A stretch of DNA of 64,000 nt from Bacillus sp. FJAT-42376 (GTDB lineage: Bacteria > Bacillota > Bacilli > Bacillales > Bacillaceae). Below are positions 42,736 to 50,473 of the stretch, one piece after another (positions within the stretch are counted from its first letter, which is position 1; each line of letters begins with the position of its first letter). The notes beneath the pieces are model-generated. The model ran no database searches. It worked only from the letters and a program-made list of their open reading frames with translations, and was not told where the DNA came from. Where the stretch lies: the NCBI RefSeq assembly GCF_003816055.1, contig NZ_CP033906.1, positions 4,154,001 to 4,218,000 of the forward strand, given 5' to 3'. A program made the translations under genes and the position numbers.

Positions 42736-43069
42736 CTTTTTTTGTGTTTTAGGATGGACAATATTTTAAGGAAGCTTCTCCTTTAATTAGAGTATATGAA
42801 TTACGAAAAAACTTTGAATGGCCTATAGCCAAATGCAGAAGCATCAAAAGAAAGTAGTTCCTAATGAAACTTACTCTTACTAAAAGACTTCCTTGTGCAC
42901 AACAATTATCTAAAAGAAGCTTAACTTTATTAACATCTAAAGGAAAATACTCGAGGGTATAGACCGAATCATATATGTTTTCTATATGATTGAATAGGGT
43001 AGATACTGAATTAGAATTATGTATTTATTTTCCAAACTTAATTGAATTAATTTTTATGGAGGGAAAAGA
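42736..43069 (+). other. AT-rich intergenic region, no gene seen
   Basis: No reading frame with a ribosome binding site and no clear hairpin except short ones. It should contain the promoter of the next gene; I cannot place it confidently. Confidence 0.5.
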
Positions 43070-43519
43070 ATGAAGATTAAAAATGCGTTAGTTGCAACCG
43101 GATTATCATTAGGTCTGTTAGGCTCCACTTATGCTGTAACTGAAGTTATTTCCCCAAACGTAGCACAAGCAAAGTCTGTAAAAACGATTGCTGTGAATAC
43201 AGTCCAGATTAATACAAAAGGAATTGAAAATTTTTACTCCAGAACATTTACCGTACGAAAAGGGATGTGGCTGTATGTAGATTCTTCTAAAATGCAGGGA
43301 TATCCTGATGTATATATTTATCAACAAAATAAGTATTCAGATAAGCTGGTATGGAAAAAAACAATACCGGATGGTAATGCCAGCGGTATGTATGCTCAAT
43401 TTGGGAAATTAAAACAAAGAGTTTATGTCAAACCCGGTAATTATTATATGGGATTAAAAAATTCGATGAAAGGGACCAGAGCTCAAGCAACTGTGAAGCT
43501 TAAGTTACAGTCTTATTAA
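43070..43519 (+). CDS. Small secreted protein, unknown function
   Basis: A 149-residue protein with a signal peptide ending near AQA-KS (residue 35). The mature part is about 115 residues, basic, aromatic and beta-rich (YSRTFTVRKGMWLYVDSS, YPDVYIYQQNKYSDKLVW, KQRVYVKPGNYYMGLKNS, ATVKLKL), like a small pre-peptidase C-terminal (PPC) type jelly roll, though I cannot assign it. No cysteines. GGAGGG lies 7 nt before the ATG. Single-gene unit with a terminator. Confidence 0.75.
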   Translation: MKIKNALVATGLSLGLLGSTYAVTEVISPNVAQAKSVKTIAVNTVQINTKGIENFYSRTFTVRKGMWLYVDSSKMQGYPDVYIYQQNKYSDKLVWKKTIPDGNASGMYAQFGKLKQRVYVKPGNYYMGLKNSMKGTRAQATVKLKLQSY

Positions 43520-43566
43520 GAAAACAAACTTAAATTTAGATCCTTCTAAATACGTGAGATCCTATA

Positions 43567-43617
43567 AAACACCTTCGAAATGGTTAAAGCATTACCTCTA
43601 ATTTCGGGGTGTTTTTG
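43567..43617 (+). terminator. Terminator after the small secreted protein gene
   Basis: AAACACCTTCGAAAT pairs imperfectly with ATTTCGGGGTGTTT, followed by TTTTTG. The rest of the gap 43520-43863 is AT-rich; a hydrophobic minus-strand frame there has no ribosome binding site and is not called. Confidence 0.65.
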
Positions 43618-43863
43618 TGTGCCTGAAACCTATATACAAGAGCTTTAACAGGTTTAATAACTCATCACCATCGCTAGTTATAAGATAATTGGATGCTACA
43701 ATAAATATTCCTAAAGTTATATTTTCCTCTAAAAACGACAGATTTCCCCCGTTCTCTGCCTGTTTTTTAGGTAAAACGACCATTTTCAAAATAATCAATA
43801 TATTCAAACAAATGATAGGATAAAAGGTGTAAGAAGCATACTCAGGCAAAGGAGGGACTACAT

Positions 43864-43932
43864 ATGAAAATCGTTGTTCGTAAATCCGAGAAGTTAGCTC
43901 CTACTCAGTACAGACCGCCTCATACTTCTTGA
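43864..43932 (+). CDS. 22-residue peptide, putative RiPP precursor
   Basis: A very short gene: ATG at 43864, stop TGA at 43930-43932. AAAGGAGGGA (43848-43857) lies 6 nt before the ATG, among the best ribosome binding sites in the window. The peptide begins MKIVVRKSEK, has a central LAPTQY and ends RPPHTS; it has no signal peptide and no cysteine. It lies 118 bp before an E1-like/PqqD protein and an M50 protease, the usual place for a RiPP precursor, and a hairpin follows it as in microcin C operons, where the peptide is made in excess. Coding is inferred from the ribosome binding site and context. Confidence 0.6.
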   Translation: MKIVVRKSEKLAPTQYRPPHTS

Positions 43933-43956
43933 TTCAATTAAAAAATGAACAAAAAG

Positions 43957-43991
43957 ATAGACCATTCTATTCATTAGAAATGGTCTATTCT
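43957..43991 (+). terminator. Hairpin between the peptide gene and the E1-like gene (possible partial terminator)
   Basis: ATAGACCATT (43957-43966) pairs with AATGGTCTAT (43979-43988), followed by a weak T-tract (TCTT). A second small stem AGCGGC/GCCGCT (44011-44026) precedes the next ribosome binding site. Such an element could give far more peptide transcript than enzyme transcript. Confidence 0.5.
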
Positions 43992-44050
43992 TACTTCGAT
44001 AAACATGACCAGCGGCCTTTGCCGCTTATACATAGAGGGAGGTAATCAAA

Positions 44051-45181
44051 ATGAACCCTGTTATAAAGAAAACGCTGCTGCCGATTATTCAGAAGGAAGG
44101 CTGTATCGAGATTACGCTCAATTATATAGCAACCGATATTGAGGATCCGGATGGCGGAATCTATCAGCTATGCGGGCTGCTGGACGGAAAGCATTCTATC
44201 GCTGACATATCAGCGGAGCTTTCCCTGTCGAAAGAGGAAGTAATGGATGCGGTTCAAGCGTTAGACAGTCTCGGATTTGTAGAATATGAGTACGAGCCGC
44301 CCGATTATACAGTGACAGAGCTCGAGCGCTACCGCTCAAATTTTAACTATTTTTCCGGTTTCTCCAATCTGGATGTAAGCAAATATGATATTCAGGATCG
44401 CCTTAGAAACAAAAAGGCTGTGGTGCTCGGCTTAGGAGGAGGAAGCCTTGCCGCATCTTTCCTCGCAGGGATGGGTATTGGGGAAATTGCCGGAGTGGAC
44501 TTTGATATCGTGGAGCGCTCCAATTTGAATAGGCAGTGCCTGTATAATGAAGAAGATATCGGACGTTTAAAAACAGACGCTGCCCGGGAAAAAGTACTGA
44601 AAATCAACCCCGACATCAGGATGACGGTCCATAATCTTGAGGTTGGCTCGTACATGGATCTGCTCCCTATTCTTGAAGGAGCGGACGTGGTAATTAATAT
44701 GATTGACCAGCCGGCAATCAGCTCATTGCGTTGGGTCAGCGCTGCGTGTGTCAAGCTGAATATTCCTTATTATACCGGCGGCGTGAATCACCAAATTGTC
44801 CAGCTTGACCGGGTCATACCAGCGAACGGTGACCCATGCTACGATTGTATGCTGATTCATACGATGTCACGGCATAAAGATTCCGTTTACCGCCTGAAGG
44901 AAAGCTATGGGCAAACCTTTTCCAACGTGAATACTGGTTTCGGTCCGAATGTATCGCTGTTAACCGGATTGATGATCACAGACGCAGCGAAGCTTTTGAC
45001 GGGAATTTCCCCTGTATCTAAGCCAATGCTGACAATGGATCTCGCGAGTTTGACCATTGAGCAAAGTGAGTTCGGAACAGAAAGACTTGCCTGCTGTCCG
45101 ACGTGTTCAGGCTCATTTGAACAGCTGGCTTCGTTTGAGGAGCTTCAAAAGCTTGCTGAAGGGGAGCTGGCAGAAGCATGA
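44051..45181 (+). CDS. E1-like (ThiF/MccB-type) adenylyltransferase with N-terminal PqqD-like domain
   Basis: A 376-residue protein. Residues 1-85 form a PqqD-like winged helix (YQLCGLLDGKHSIADI, LSKEEVMDAVQALDSLGFVE), the usual RiPP recognition element. Residues 115-340 are the E1 domain: nucleotide loop VLGLGGGSLAASFLAGMGIG (~124), DFDIVERSNLNRQCLYNEED with the conserved Arg (~160), NMIDQPAISSLRWVSAACV. A zinc site is formed by CYDC (~262) and CCPTC (~349). The layout and the NRQCLY and CVKLNIPYYTGG blocks recall MccB, which adenylates the C-terminus of microcin C peptide. GGGAGGTAATC precedes the ATG. Overlaps the protease gene by 4 bp. Confidence 0.85.
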   Translation: MNPVIKKTLLPIIQKEGCIEITLNYIATDIEDPDGGIYQLCGLLDGKHSIADISAELSLSKEEVMDAVQALDSLGFVEYEYEPPDYTVTELERYRSNFNYFSGFSNLDVSKYDIQDRLRNKKAVVLGLGGGSLAASFLAGMGIGEIAGVDFDIVERSNLNRQCLYNEEDIGRLKTDAAREKVLKINPDIRMTVHNLEVGSYMDLLPILEGADVVINMIDQPAISSLRWVSAACVKLNIPYYTGGVNHQIVQLDRVIPANGDPCYDCMLIHTMSRHKDSVYRLKESYGQTFSNVNTGFGPNVSLLTGLMITDAAKLLTGISPVSKPMLTMDLASLTIEQSEFGTERLACCPTCSGSFEQLASFEELQKLAEGELAEA

Positions 45182-46389
45182 GCCATACACTTACTCTTCA
45201 ATCCGTTGTCGACTGTTCCCATCTTTCCATCCAGCCTGAAGGCGATGAATTTTCCATTGGCGATTCATCGATCGGAGAATTTCTGCGTGTTCCTGAAGTT
45301 GCCGTTGATGTTGTAAGGCTATTGGACGGAAAAAACACATTGCTGCAGGTGAAAACGAAAATTGACCGCAAGTACGGAGAAGATGTGGATGTCCTTGATT
45401 TTGTGGAGATGCTGAAAGAATGCGATTTGATTTATAAAATCGATTCAGAGGTGCTGAACGATTCTTTTCAAAAAGAAGTAAATCCTGTTCTTTTTACTTT
45501 AGGCCGCATTTTTTTCAGCAGGGCCGCCAATCTTTTGTATGTGGTGTCTTTTGCCGCTCTTATTCTTTTACTCATTCTTCACCCTGCTCTCATCCCTACA
45601 TTCCGGGATATGTTTGTCTTTGAGCCGGTGGGATTGAGCGGATTGATTTTCCTTGTAGTGGGATGGGGGCTCACATTGATTCACGAATTCGCCCATCTGC
45701 TTGCGGCCTCCAAAGAAAAAGTCCATTCGAAAATAAGGCTCAACTTACGAATGATCTTTCTTGTTGCCGAAACTGATATGACCGGGCTTTGGGGAAAGCC
45801 CAAAAAGAACCGCTACGTTCCATTCCTGGCAGGGATGGCCTGGAACACCGTCATCGCGCTCGGATGCTTTGCCGTCCAGCTGGTCTCAGCTTCAGAACTG
45901 GCGGTTGCTTTTGCAAGAATGATAGCCCTGATTACCCTATATGGATTTGTCTGGCAGTTCATCATTTTTCTCCGAACCGATGTTTACTATGTCATCTCAA
46001 ATTGGAAAAACACATCCGCCATGCATGAACACAGTCTTCTGTTTTTGAGAAAAACGGTTCTGCGGAAAGACGCGGCAGAGTGGGAGGCCCTCCCTCTTCA
46101 TGAAAAGAAGAATGCACAATGGTTTGGTATTCTGTATATCATTGGGGGCTTCATATCTGTAAGCTTAACCCTTTATCTCCAGGTTCCGGCCATTTGGTAC
46201 ACCATTTCCTATGCCGTCCGCTCGCTAAGCACCTACACCTACAGCTCCTACTATTTCTGGGACAGCTTGATGGTTGTTACCGTCGGTGTTATTGAACTGG
46301 CCATCTGGCTGATTGGGTTAAAAAATGCACGGAAAGACCGGATTGCGCGCCGAAACAATCCTCCCAATCAGGAACAGGAAGCTGTATAA
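45178..46389 (+). CDS. PqqD-like / M50-type membrane metalloprotease
   Basis: A 403-residue protein. Residues 1-100 are again PqqD-like (FLRVPEVAVDVVRLLDGKNT, VLDFVEMLKECDLIY). From residue 115 there are about seven membrane segments. The zinc motif HEFAH sits in TLIHEFAHLLAASKEK (~170), and a second motif FLRTDVYYVISN (~265) supplies the likely third ligand. This resembles the peptide zinc metalloproteases of RiPP clusters such as YydH of the B. subtilis epipeptide locus. Probably cleaves the leader or processes the modified peptide at the membrane. Translationally coupled to the E1-like gene. Confidence 0.85.
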   Translation: MSHTLTLQSVVDCSHLSIQPEGDEFSIGDSSIGEFLRVPEVAVDVVRLLDGKNTLLQVKTKIDRKYGEDVDVLDFVEMLKECDLIYKIDSEVLNDSFQKEVNPVLFTLGRIFFSRAANLLYVVSFAALILLLILHPALIPTFRDMFVFEPVGLSGLIFLVVGWGLTLIHEFAHLLAASKEKVHSKIRLNLRMIFLVAETDMTGLWGKPKKNRYVPFLAGMAWNTVIALGCFAVQLVSASELAVAFARMIALITLYGFVWQFIIFLRTDVYYVISNWKNTSAMHEHSLLFLRKTVLRKDAAEWEALPLHEKKNAQWFGILYIIGGFISVSLTLYLQVPAIWYTISYAVRSLSTYTYSSYYFWDSLMVVTVGVIELAIWLIGLKNARKDRIARRNNPPNQEQEAV

Positions 46390-46405
46390 AGACCATTTTC
46401 AACCG

Positions 46406-46440
46406 AAATAAAGCAAGAGATCCTCTTGCTTTATTTTTCT
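46406..46440 (+). terminator. Terminator ending the peptide-maturation operon
   Basis: AAATAAAGCAAGAG pairs with CTCTTGCTTTATTT around a 3-nt loop, then TTCT. Confidence 0.85.
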
Positions 46441-46537
46441 ATTGGCAACTGATTTGTATTCCCATTCTCAAAACATACCGTTCATCTCCCTTTAGCCGCA
46501 CCTCTTCTGTTATGTTAAGAAAAGAAAGGACGACTGC

Positions 46538-47422
46538 ATGGACTTTTCAAAAATCGGAAAGGAAATCTATTTCTTAAGAAAGACAATCGGCATGTCTCAA
46601 AAAGAGCTTGCGGCCGGAATCTGTTCGCAGGCTCAAATCAGCAAGATTGAGAGAGGGGATGTCTATCCGTATGCCCCCACGTTATATTTAATCGGCCAAA
46701 GGCTGGGAGTGGATATCAACTACTTCTTCCATGTCGCCCTTACTTCCAACTATCATTATGTAAAGGAAGCCGAATCACACTTCACCACCCTCAGAAGGGA
46801 AGAAAAATACGAAGAGATCCTGAATTTTGCAGAAGCTGAAAAGAAAAATCCTCTCTATCGAACAAGCCGCTCCTACCAGCAGCTGATTATGTGGCACGAA
46901 GCCATCGGTCTCTTTAATCTCACCGGCAAACAAAGAGAAACGCTGGCGATGCTTGATGATGCCATCTCCCTTACAAGCTCCACCAGCAAGATCATGACCG
47001 AACGCGAAATGGAGATTTTCAACACGAAATGCGTGTTTCTCCTGGATATGCAGGACTACGAAAGCCTGCTTCAGCATCATCAAACCATCCTTCAGCACCT
47101 CGAACGTGCACCAAGTCTGTCTGACAAAACCCTGAAAACAAGGATTTATTTTAACTGTGCCAAGGCCCGGTCAAAACTCGGCCACCATAAAGACTCCATT
47201 CAGTTATGCCAAAAAGGAATCCAGTGGTGCTTCAGTGCCGACTCCCTTTATCTCCTGCCGGAACTTCATTATTGGATGGGACGAAACTATGAAGCTTTAC
47301 AAGATTCGGTAAAAGCCATTCAATATTTGAAGAAAGCCGGGTATTATTTTAAGCTGCTGGACAGAGTGCCCTGTCAGAGGATGGTGGAGGAGGATTTGGA
47401 GAGGCTTGAGGGTTCATGCTGA
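46538..47422 (+). CDS. RRNPP-type regulator (HTH plus TPR, PlcR/NprR-like)
   Basis: A 294-residue protein. Residues 1-65 are an Xre HTH (LRKTIGMSQKELAAGICSQAQISKIERG). Residues 75-290 are TPR-like helical repeats (HFTTLRREEKYEEILNFAE, SIQLCQKGIQWCF, AIQYLKKAGYYFKLL). RRNPP proteins are cytoplasmic receptors for re-imported signalling peptides. No small secreted peptide gene follows within the 170 bp downstream, so the ligand, if any, is not evident here. It sits directly after the putative RiPP operon and may control it. AGAAAGGAC precedes the ATG. Confidence 0.87.
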   Translation: MDFSKIGKEIYFLRKTIGMSQKELAAGICSQAQISKIERGDVYPYAPTLYLIGQRLGVDINYFFHVALTSNYHYVKEAESHFTTLRREEKYEEILNFAEAEKKNPLYRTSRSYQQLIMWHEAIGLFNLTGKQRETLAMLDDAISLTSSTSKIMTEREMEIFNTKCVFLLDMQDYESLLQHHQTILQHLERAPSLSDKTLKTRIYFNCAKARSKLGHHKDSIQLCQKGIQWCFSADSLYLLPELHYWMGRNYEALQDSVKAIQYLKKAGYYFKLLDRVPCQRMVEEDLERLEGSC

Positions 47423-47533
47423 GGTCCTTTCATTCCCGAATGAGAGGCTGTCCAGAAAGGGATATCTCCGTGAAGTCAAGCACCATCCGCTCCAACCAGC
47501 CTACACCAATGCTTTAGATCAAGCATTTCACAC

Positions 47534-47577
47534 AAAAACCCCCGGTATGCTTCAAATCAAAGCAAACCGGGGGTTTT
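47534..47577. terminator. Terminator between the RRNPP and MHYT genes
   Basis: AAAACCCCCGGT pairs with ACCGGGGGTTTT (12 bp); flanks allow use on either strand. Confidence 0.85.
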
Positions 47578-47596
47578 CGATATCCCATTAGACATT

Positions 47597-50035
47597 CTAT
47601 CTAACGCTGACAGCCGGCTGTTTTTCAAGCATGGCTGTGATGTCTTCCGCTGCAATCGGGCGGCTAAAAAGGTAGCCTTGTGCTTCATTGCAGTTCTTGT
47701 TTTCCAGGAACTTCCTCTGTTCCTCTGTTTCAACGCCTTCTGCAATCACCTTTAAATTCAGGTTGTGCGCCATATTGATGATGGTGTCAACAAGGGACGC
47801 GTCTTTTGGGTCGGTGTAGATATTTCGTGTAAAGGTTTGGTCGATTTTCAGTGTATTGATCGGGAATGTCTTCAGGTAGCTGAGAGACGAATAGCCAGTT
47901 CCGAAGTCGTCGATGGACAGGTGAATGCCCATGTCTCTGAGCTGCTGCATTTTGCTGACGGCATGCTGGGAGTCCTGGATAATGCTCTCCGTCAATTCAA
48001 GCTCCAGATAGGCTGGATGAAGATCCGCTCTTGATAAGGTGTCTGTAACCATTTCCACGAGATTGCTTTGCTGAAACTGGCGGGAAGAAATGTTCACAGC
48101 CATGCGAATCGGGGGATAGCCGTCTTGCTGCCACCTTTTATTCTGAAGGCAGGCCTCATAAAGCACCCATTCTCCAATCGGCAGGATTAAGCCGGTTTCT
48201 TCGGCAATCGGGATAAATTCTGCAGGGGAAATCATGCCCCATTCGGGATGATTCCAGCGGAGCAGTGCCTCCACCCCAATGATTGTCCCCGTCGCCACTT
48301 CCACTTGAGGCTGATACACAACGGTAAATTCGTTTTGTTTCAGCGCTTTCCGCATTCCGTTTTCAAGCTGCATTTTCTTTGAAACGATTTCATTCATGCT
48401 CGGAGCATAGAACTGGAAGTTGTTTTTCCCGTCTTCCTTCACCCTGTACATCGCTGTATCGGCATTCTTTATTAACGTCTCAATGTCACGGCCATCTGCC
48501 GGATAGACGGCAATCCCAATGGACGGGGTGACAAACAGCTCGATGTCCTTGATCGTAATGGACCGGCTGAACAAATCGATGATCATTTTCGCCTTTTTCG
48601 TCAGCTCTGTCGTACCGGTGTTAGGAAGGAGAATAATGAACTCATCTCCGCCCTGCCGGCTGACGGTATCGGACGAATCAAGAGCCGATTTCAGGCGCTT
48701 CGCGACTTCCTTCAGCAGCCGGTCCCCCGCATCATGGCCAAGGGTGTCATTAATATTCTTAAAGCGGTCCAAATCCATAAACATGATGCCGATTTGCTGC
48801 TGAGCAGCATCCGCCTGAATGATTGCGGCCGACAGCCTGTCATTTAACAGCAGCCGGTTCGGCAAATCCGTTAACGGATCCCGGTACACCATTTGGTTAA
48901 TACGTTTCTCATTTTTCTTCCGTTCTGTAATATCCCGGATAATGCTGCTGAAATAGACCTTGTTGTCTTCCTTCCAGGAGGCCAAGGACAGCTCAATCGG
49001 GAACCGGCTCCCGTCTTTTTTCAGCCCCTCAAGCTCCACGGTTTTTCCGACTACCCGCTCTTCTCCCGTGGAAAGGTAGCGATTCATCCCCTTTTGATGG
49101 GCTTCTTTGTACTCGTCCGGGATGATGACCTGCAGGTTCCGGCCGGTCACATCTGCCTCCCTGTAGCCAAACATCCTCTCCGCCCCCTCGTTCCAGGAAA
49201 GGATGAGGCCCTTCGCATCCGCTAAAATAATCGCATCGTTCGCCGATTCGAAGACGGAACGGAATTTTCTTTCGGACTGAATGGATTGGTGCTCAAACCG
49301 CTGATCCACGAACATGCTGATGAACATAATCCCGAAGATCACCAGCATGCAAAAGGCAATGGAATAAGCTAAGAGTGTATTATCCATGGCCGCTTCCATC
49401 GACATCGTATGATGGGCATGAGGAGTAAATTTTGCAGCCGCCATTCCTGTGTAATGCATACCGGCAATCGCGATGCCCATAATGAGCGCACTCCCCGCCT
49501 TAATCCGCCAAATACCAGGTTTGCTGTGATTCTGACTTACATACTGCAGCAAATACAGCGCCACAATGGAGGTTATAAAAGCAATGACAGCTGAAAGGGT
49601 CCACAAAAAGGCATCATACTCAATGACAGCCGCCATCTTCATCGCAGCCATGCCGGTATAATGCATGGATACAATCCCCACTGCCATGAGCAGTGCGGCC
49701 AAAACAATTCGCACTCTTCCAGCAGCCGTCTCTCTGCTGATGACATACAGCGCCAAACCGGAAGCAATAATCGCTGGAATAATGGAAAGGATGACGACCG
49801 TTAAGTCATACGAGACCGGCATCGACAAATGAAGCGCAAGCATCGCCACAAAATGCATCGCCCAAATTCCAAGGCCCATCGCAAAGGCACCTGACACGAG
49901 CCAAATAAAACGGGCAGGCCGCTTCGCTTTATTAATTTTAATACTGACATCAAGCGCTGCAAACGAAGCTGTAACAGCGATAATGATGGAAAGGATAACA
50001 AGTGGAATGTTGTACATGATTGGTGCGTGTTCCAT
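47597..50035 (-). CDS. MHYT-PAS-GGDEF-EAL cyclic-di-GMP protein
   Basis: An 812-residue membrane protein. Residues 1-240 are the MHYT sensor: seven membrane helices with repeated histidine motifs (WAMHFVAML, MHYTGMAAMKM, MHYTGMAAAKF), thought to bind copper and sense diatomic gases. Residues ~265-385 form a PAS domain (FRSVFESANDAIILADAKG). The GGDEF motif (462-466) and EAL motif (VEALLRW, ~590; DDFGTGYSS) are intact. The RxxD inhibitory site is replaced by DSSD. AAGGAGATCC lies upstream, 12 nt from the ATG. A second GGDEF-EAL protein in the same window. Monocistronic. Confidence 0.94.
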   Translation of the reverse strand: MEHAPIMYNIPLVILSIIIAVTASFAALDVSIKINKAKRPARFIWLVSGAFAMGLGIWAMHFVAMLALHLSMPVSYDLTVVILSIIPAIIASGLALYVISRETAAGRVRIVLAALLMAVGIVSMHYTGMAAMKMAAVIEYDAFLWTLSAVIAFITSIVALYLLQYVSQNHSKPGIWRIKAGSALIMGIAIAGMHYTGMAAAKFTPHAHHTMSMEAAMDNTLLAYSIAFCMLVIFGIMFISMFVDQRFEHQSIQSERKFRSVFESANDAIILADAKGLILSWNEGAERMFGYREADVTGRNLQVIIPDEYKEAHQKGMNRYLSTGEERVVGKTVELEGLKKDGSRFPIELSLASWKEDNKVYFSSIIRDITERKKNEKRINQMVYRDPLTDLPNRLLLNDRLSAAIIQADAAQQQIGIMFMDLDRFKNINDTLGHDAGDRLLKEVAKRLKSALDSSDTVSRQGGDEFIILLPNTGTTELTKKAKMIIDLFSRSITIKDIELFVTPSIGIAVYPADGRDIETLIKNADTAMYRVKEDGKNNFQFYAPSMNEIVSKKMQLENGMRKALKQNEFTVVYQPQVEVATGTIIGVEALLRWNHPEWGMISPAEFIPIAEETGLILPIGEWVLYEACLQNKRWQQDGYPPIRMAVNISSRQFQQSNLVEMVTDTLSRADLHPAYLELELTESIIQDSQHAVSKMQQLRDMGIHLSIDDFGTGYSSLSYLKTFPINTLKIDQTFTRNIYTDPKDASLVDTIINMAHNLNLKVIAEGVETEEQRKFLENKNCNEAQGYLFSRPIAAEDITAMLEKQPAVSVR

Positions 50036-50375
50036 TTATGGCTGGATCTCCTTATTGGGGGATTTTCATTGGTTTTTCTTTCTATGTATATCGGCTGGGG
50101 GAGGAGATTTTTGATAGATTGTGGAGAGTATTAGAGGAATTTTTAAGCCTCCTTAATCATGAACCCAGTATTGGATACCATATCCCAATGAAAAAACAAT
50201 TGAATAAGGACAATAGTGGATAGTCAAGGAAGGATTTATTAATATTTATATTTCTGATTTTCTCTTGATTTTATTTAGTGCTTTTAACATTGAAGTCCAG
50301 TCTGCCTTATGGAGGCTTTTTGTATTATCAAAGTTTTTAAGCAAAAATTCCCTGTTCGAATATGATCATACAATA

Positions 50376-50406
50376 TTAAAAGGGATGGCCTAAGCCACCC
50401 CTTTTA
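50376..50406 (-). terminator. Terminator after the large secreted protein gene
   Basis: AAAGGGATGGC pairs with GCCACCCCTTT (one mismatch) around CTAA, with a short T-run on the minus strand. The rest of 50036-50473 is AT-rich with no gene seen. Confidence 0.65.
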
Positions 50407-50473
50407 ATTTTATACAAGCTATTCTTGAAGATTCTACCTCTGCTTGATAAGCCGATTATAAAGTTGTGCTGCG

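Noticed and set aside
43598-43849. Hydrophobic 83-codon minus-strand frame before the peptide gene
   Set aside because: No Shine-Dalgarno sequence on the minus strand, and its end overlaps the terminator of the preceding gene.
47406-47591. 61-codon frame after the RRNPP gene as a candidate signal peptide
   Set aside because: No ribosome binding site or export signal, and it crosses a terminator.
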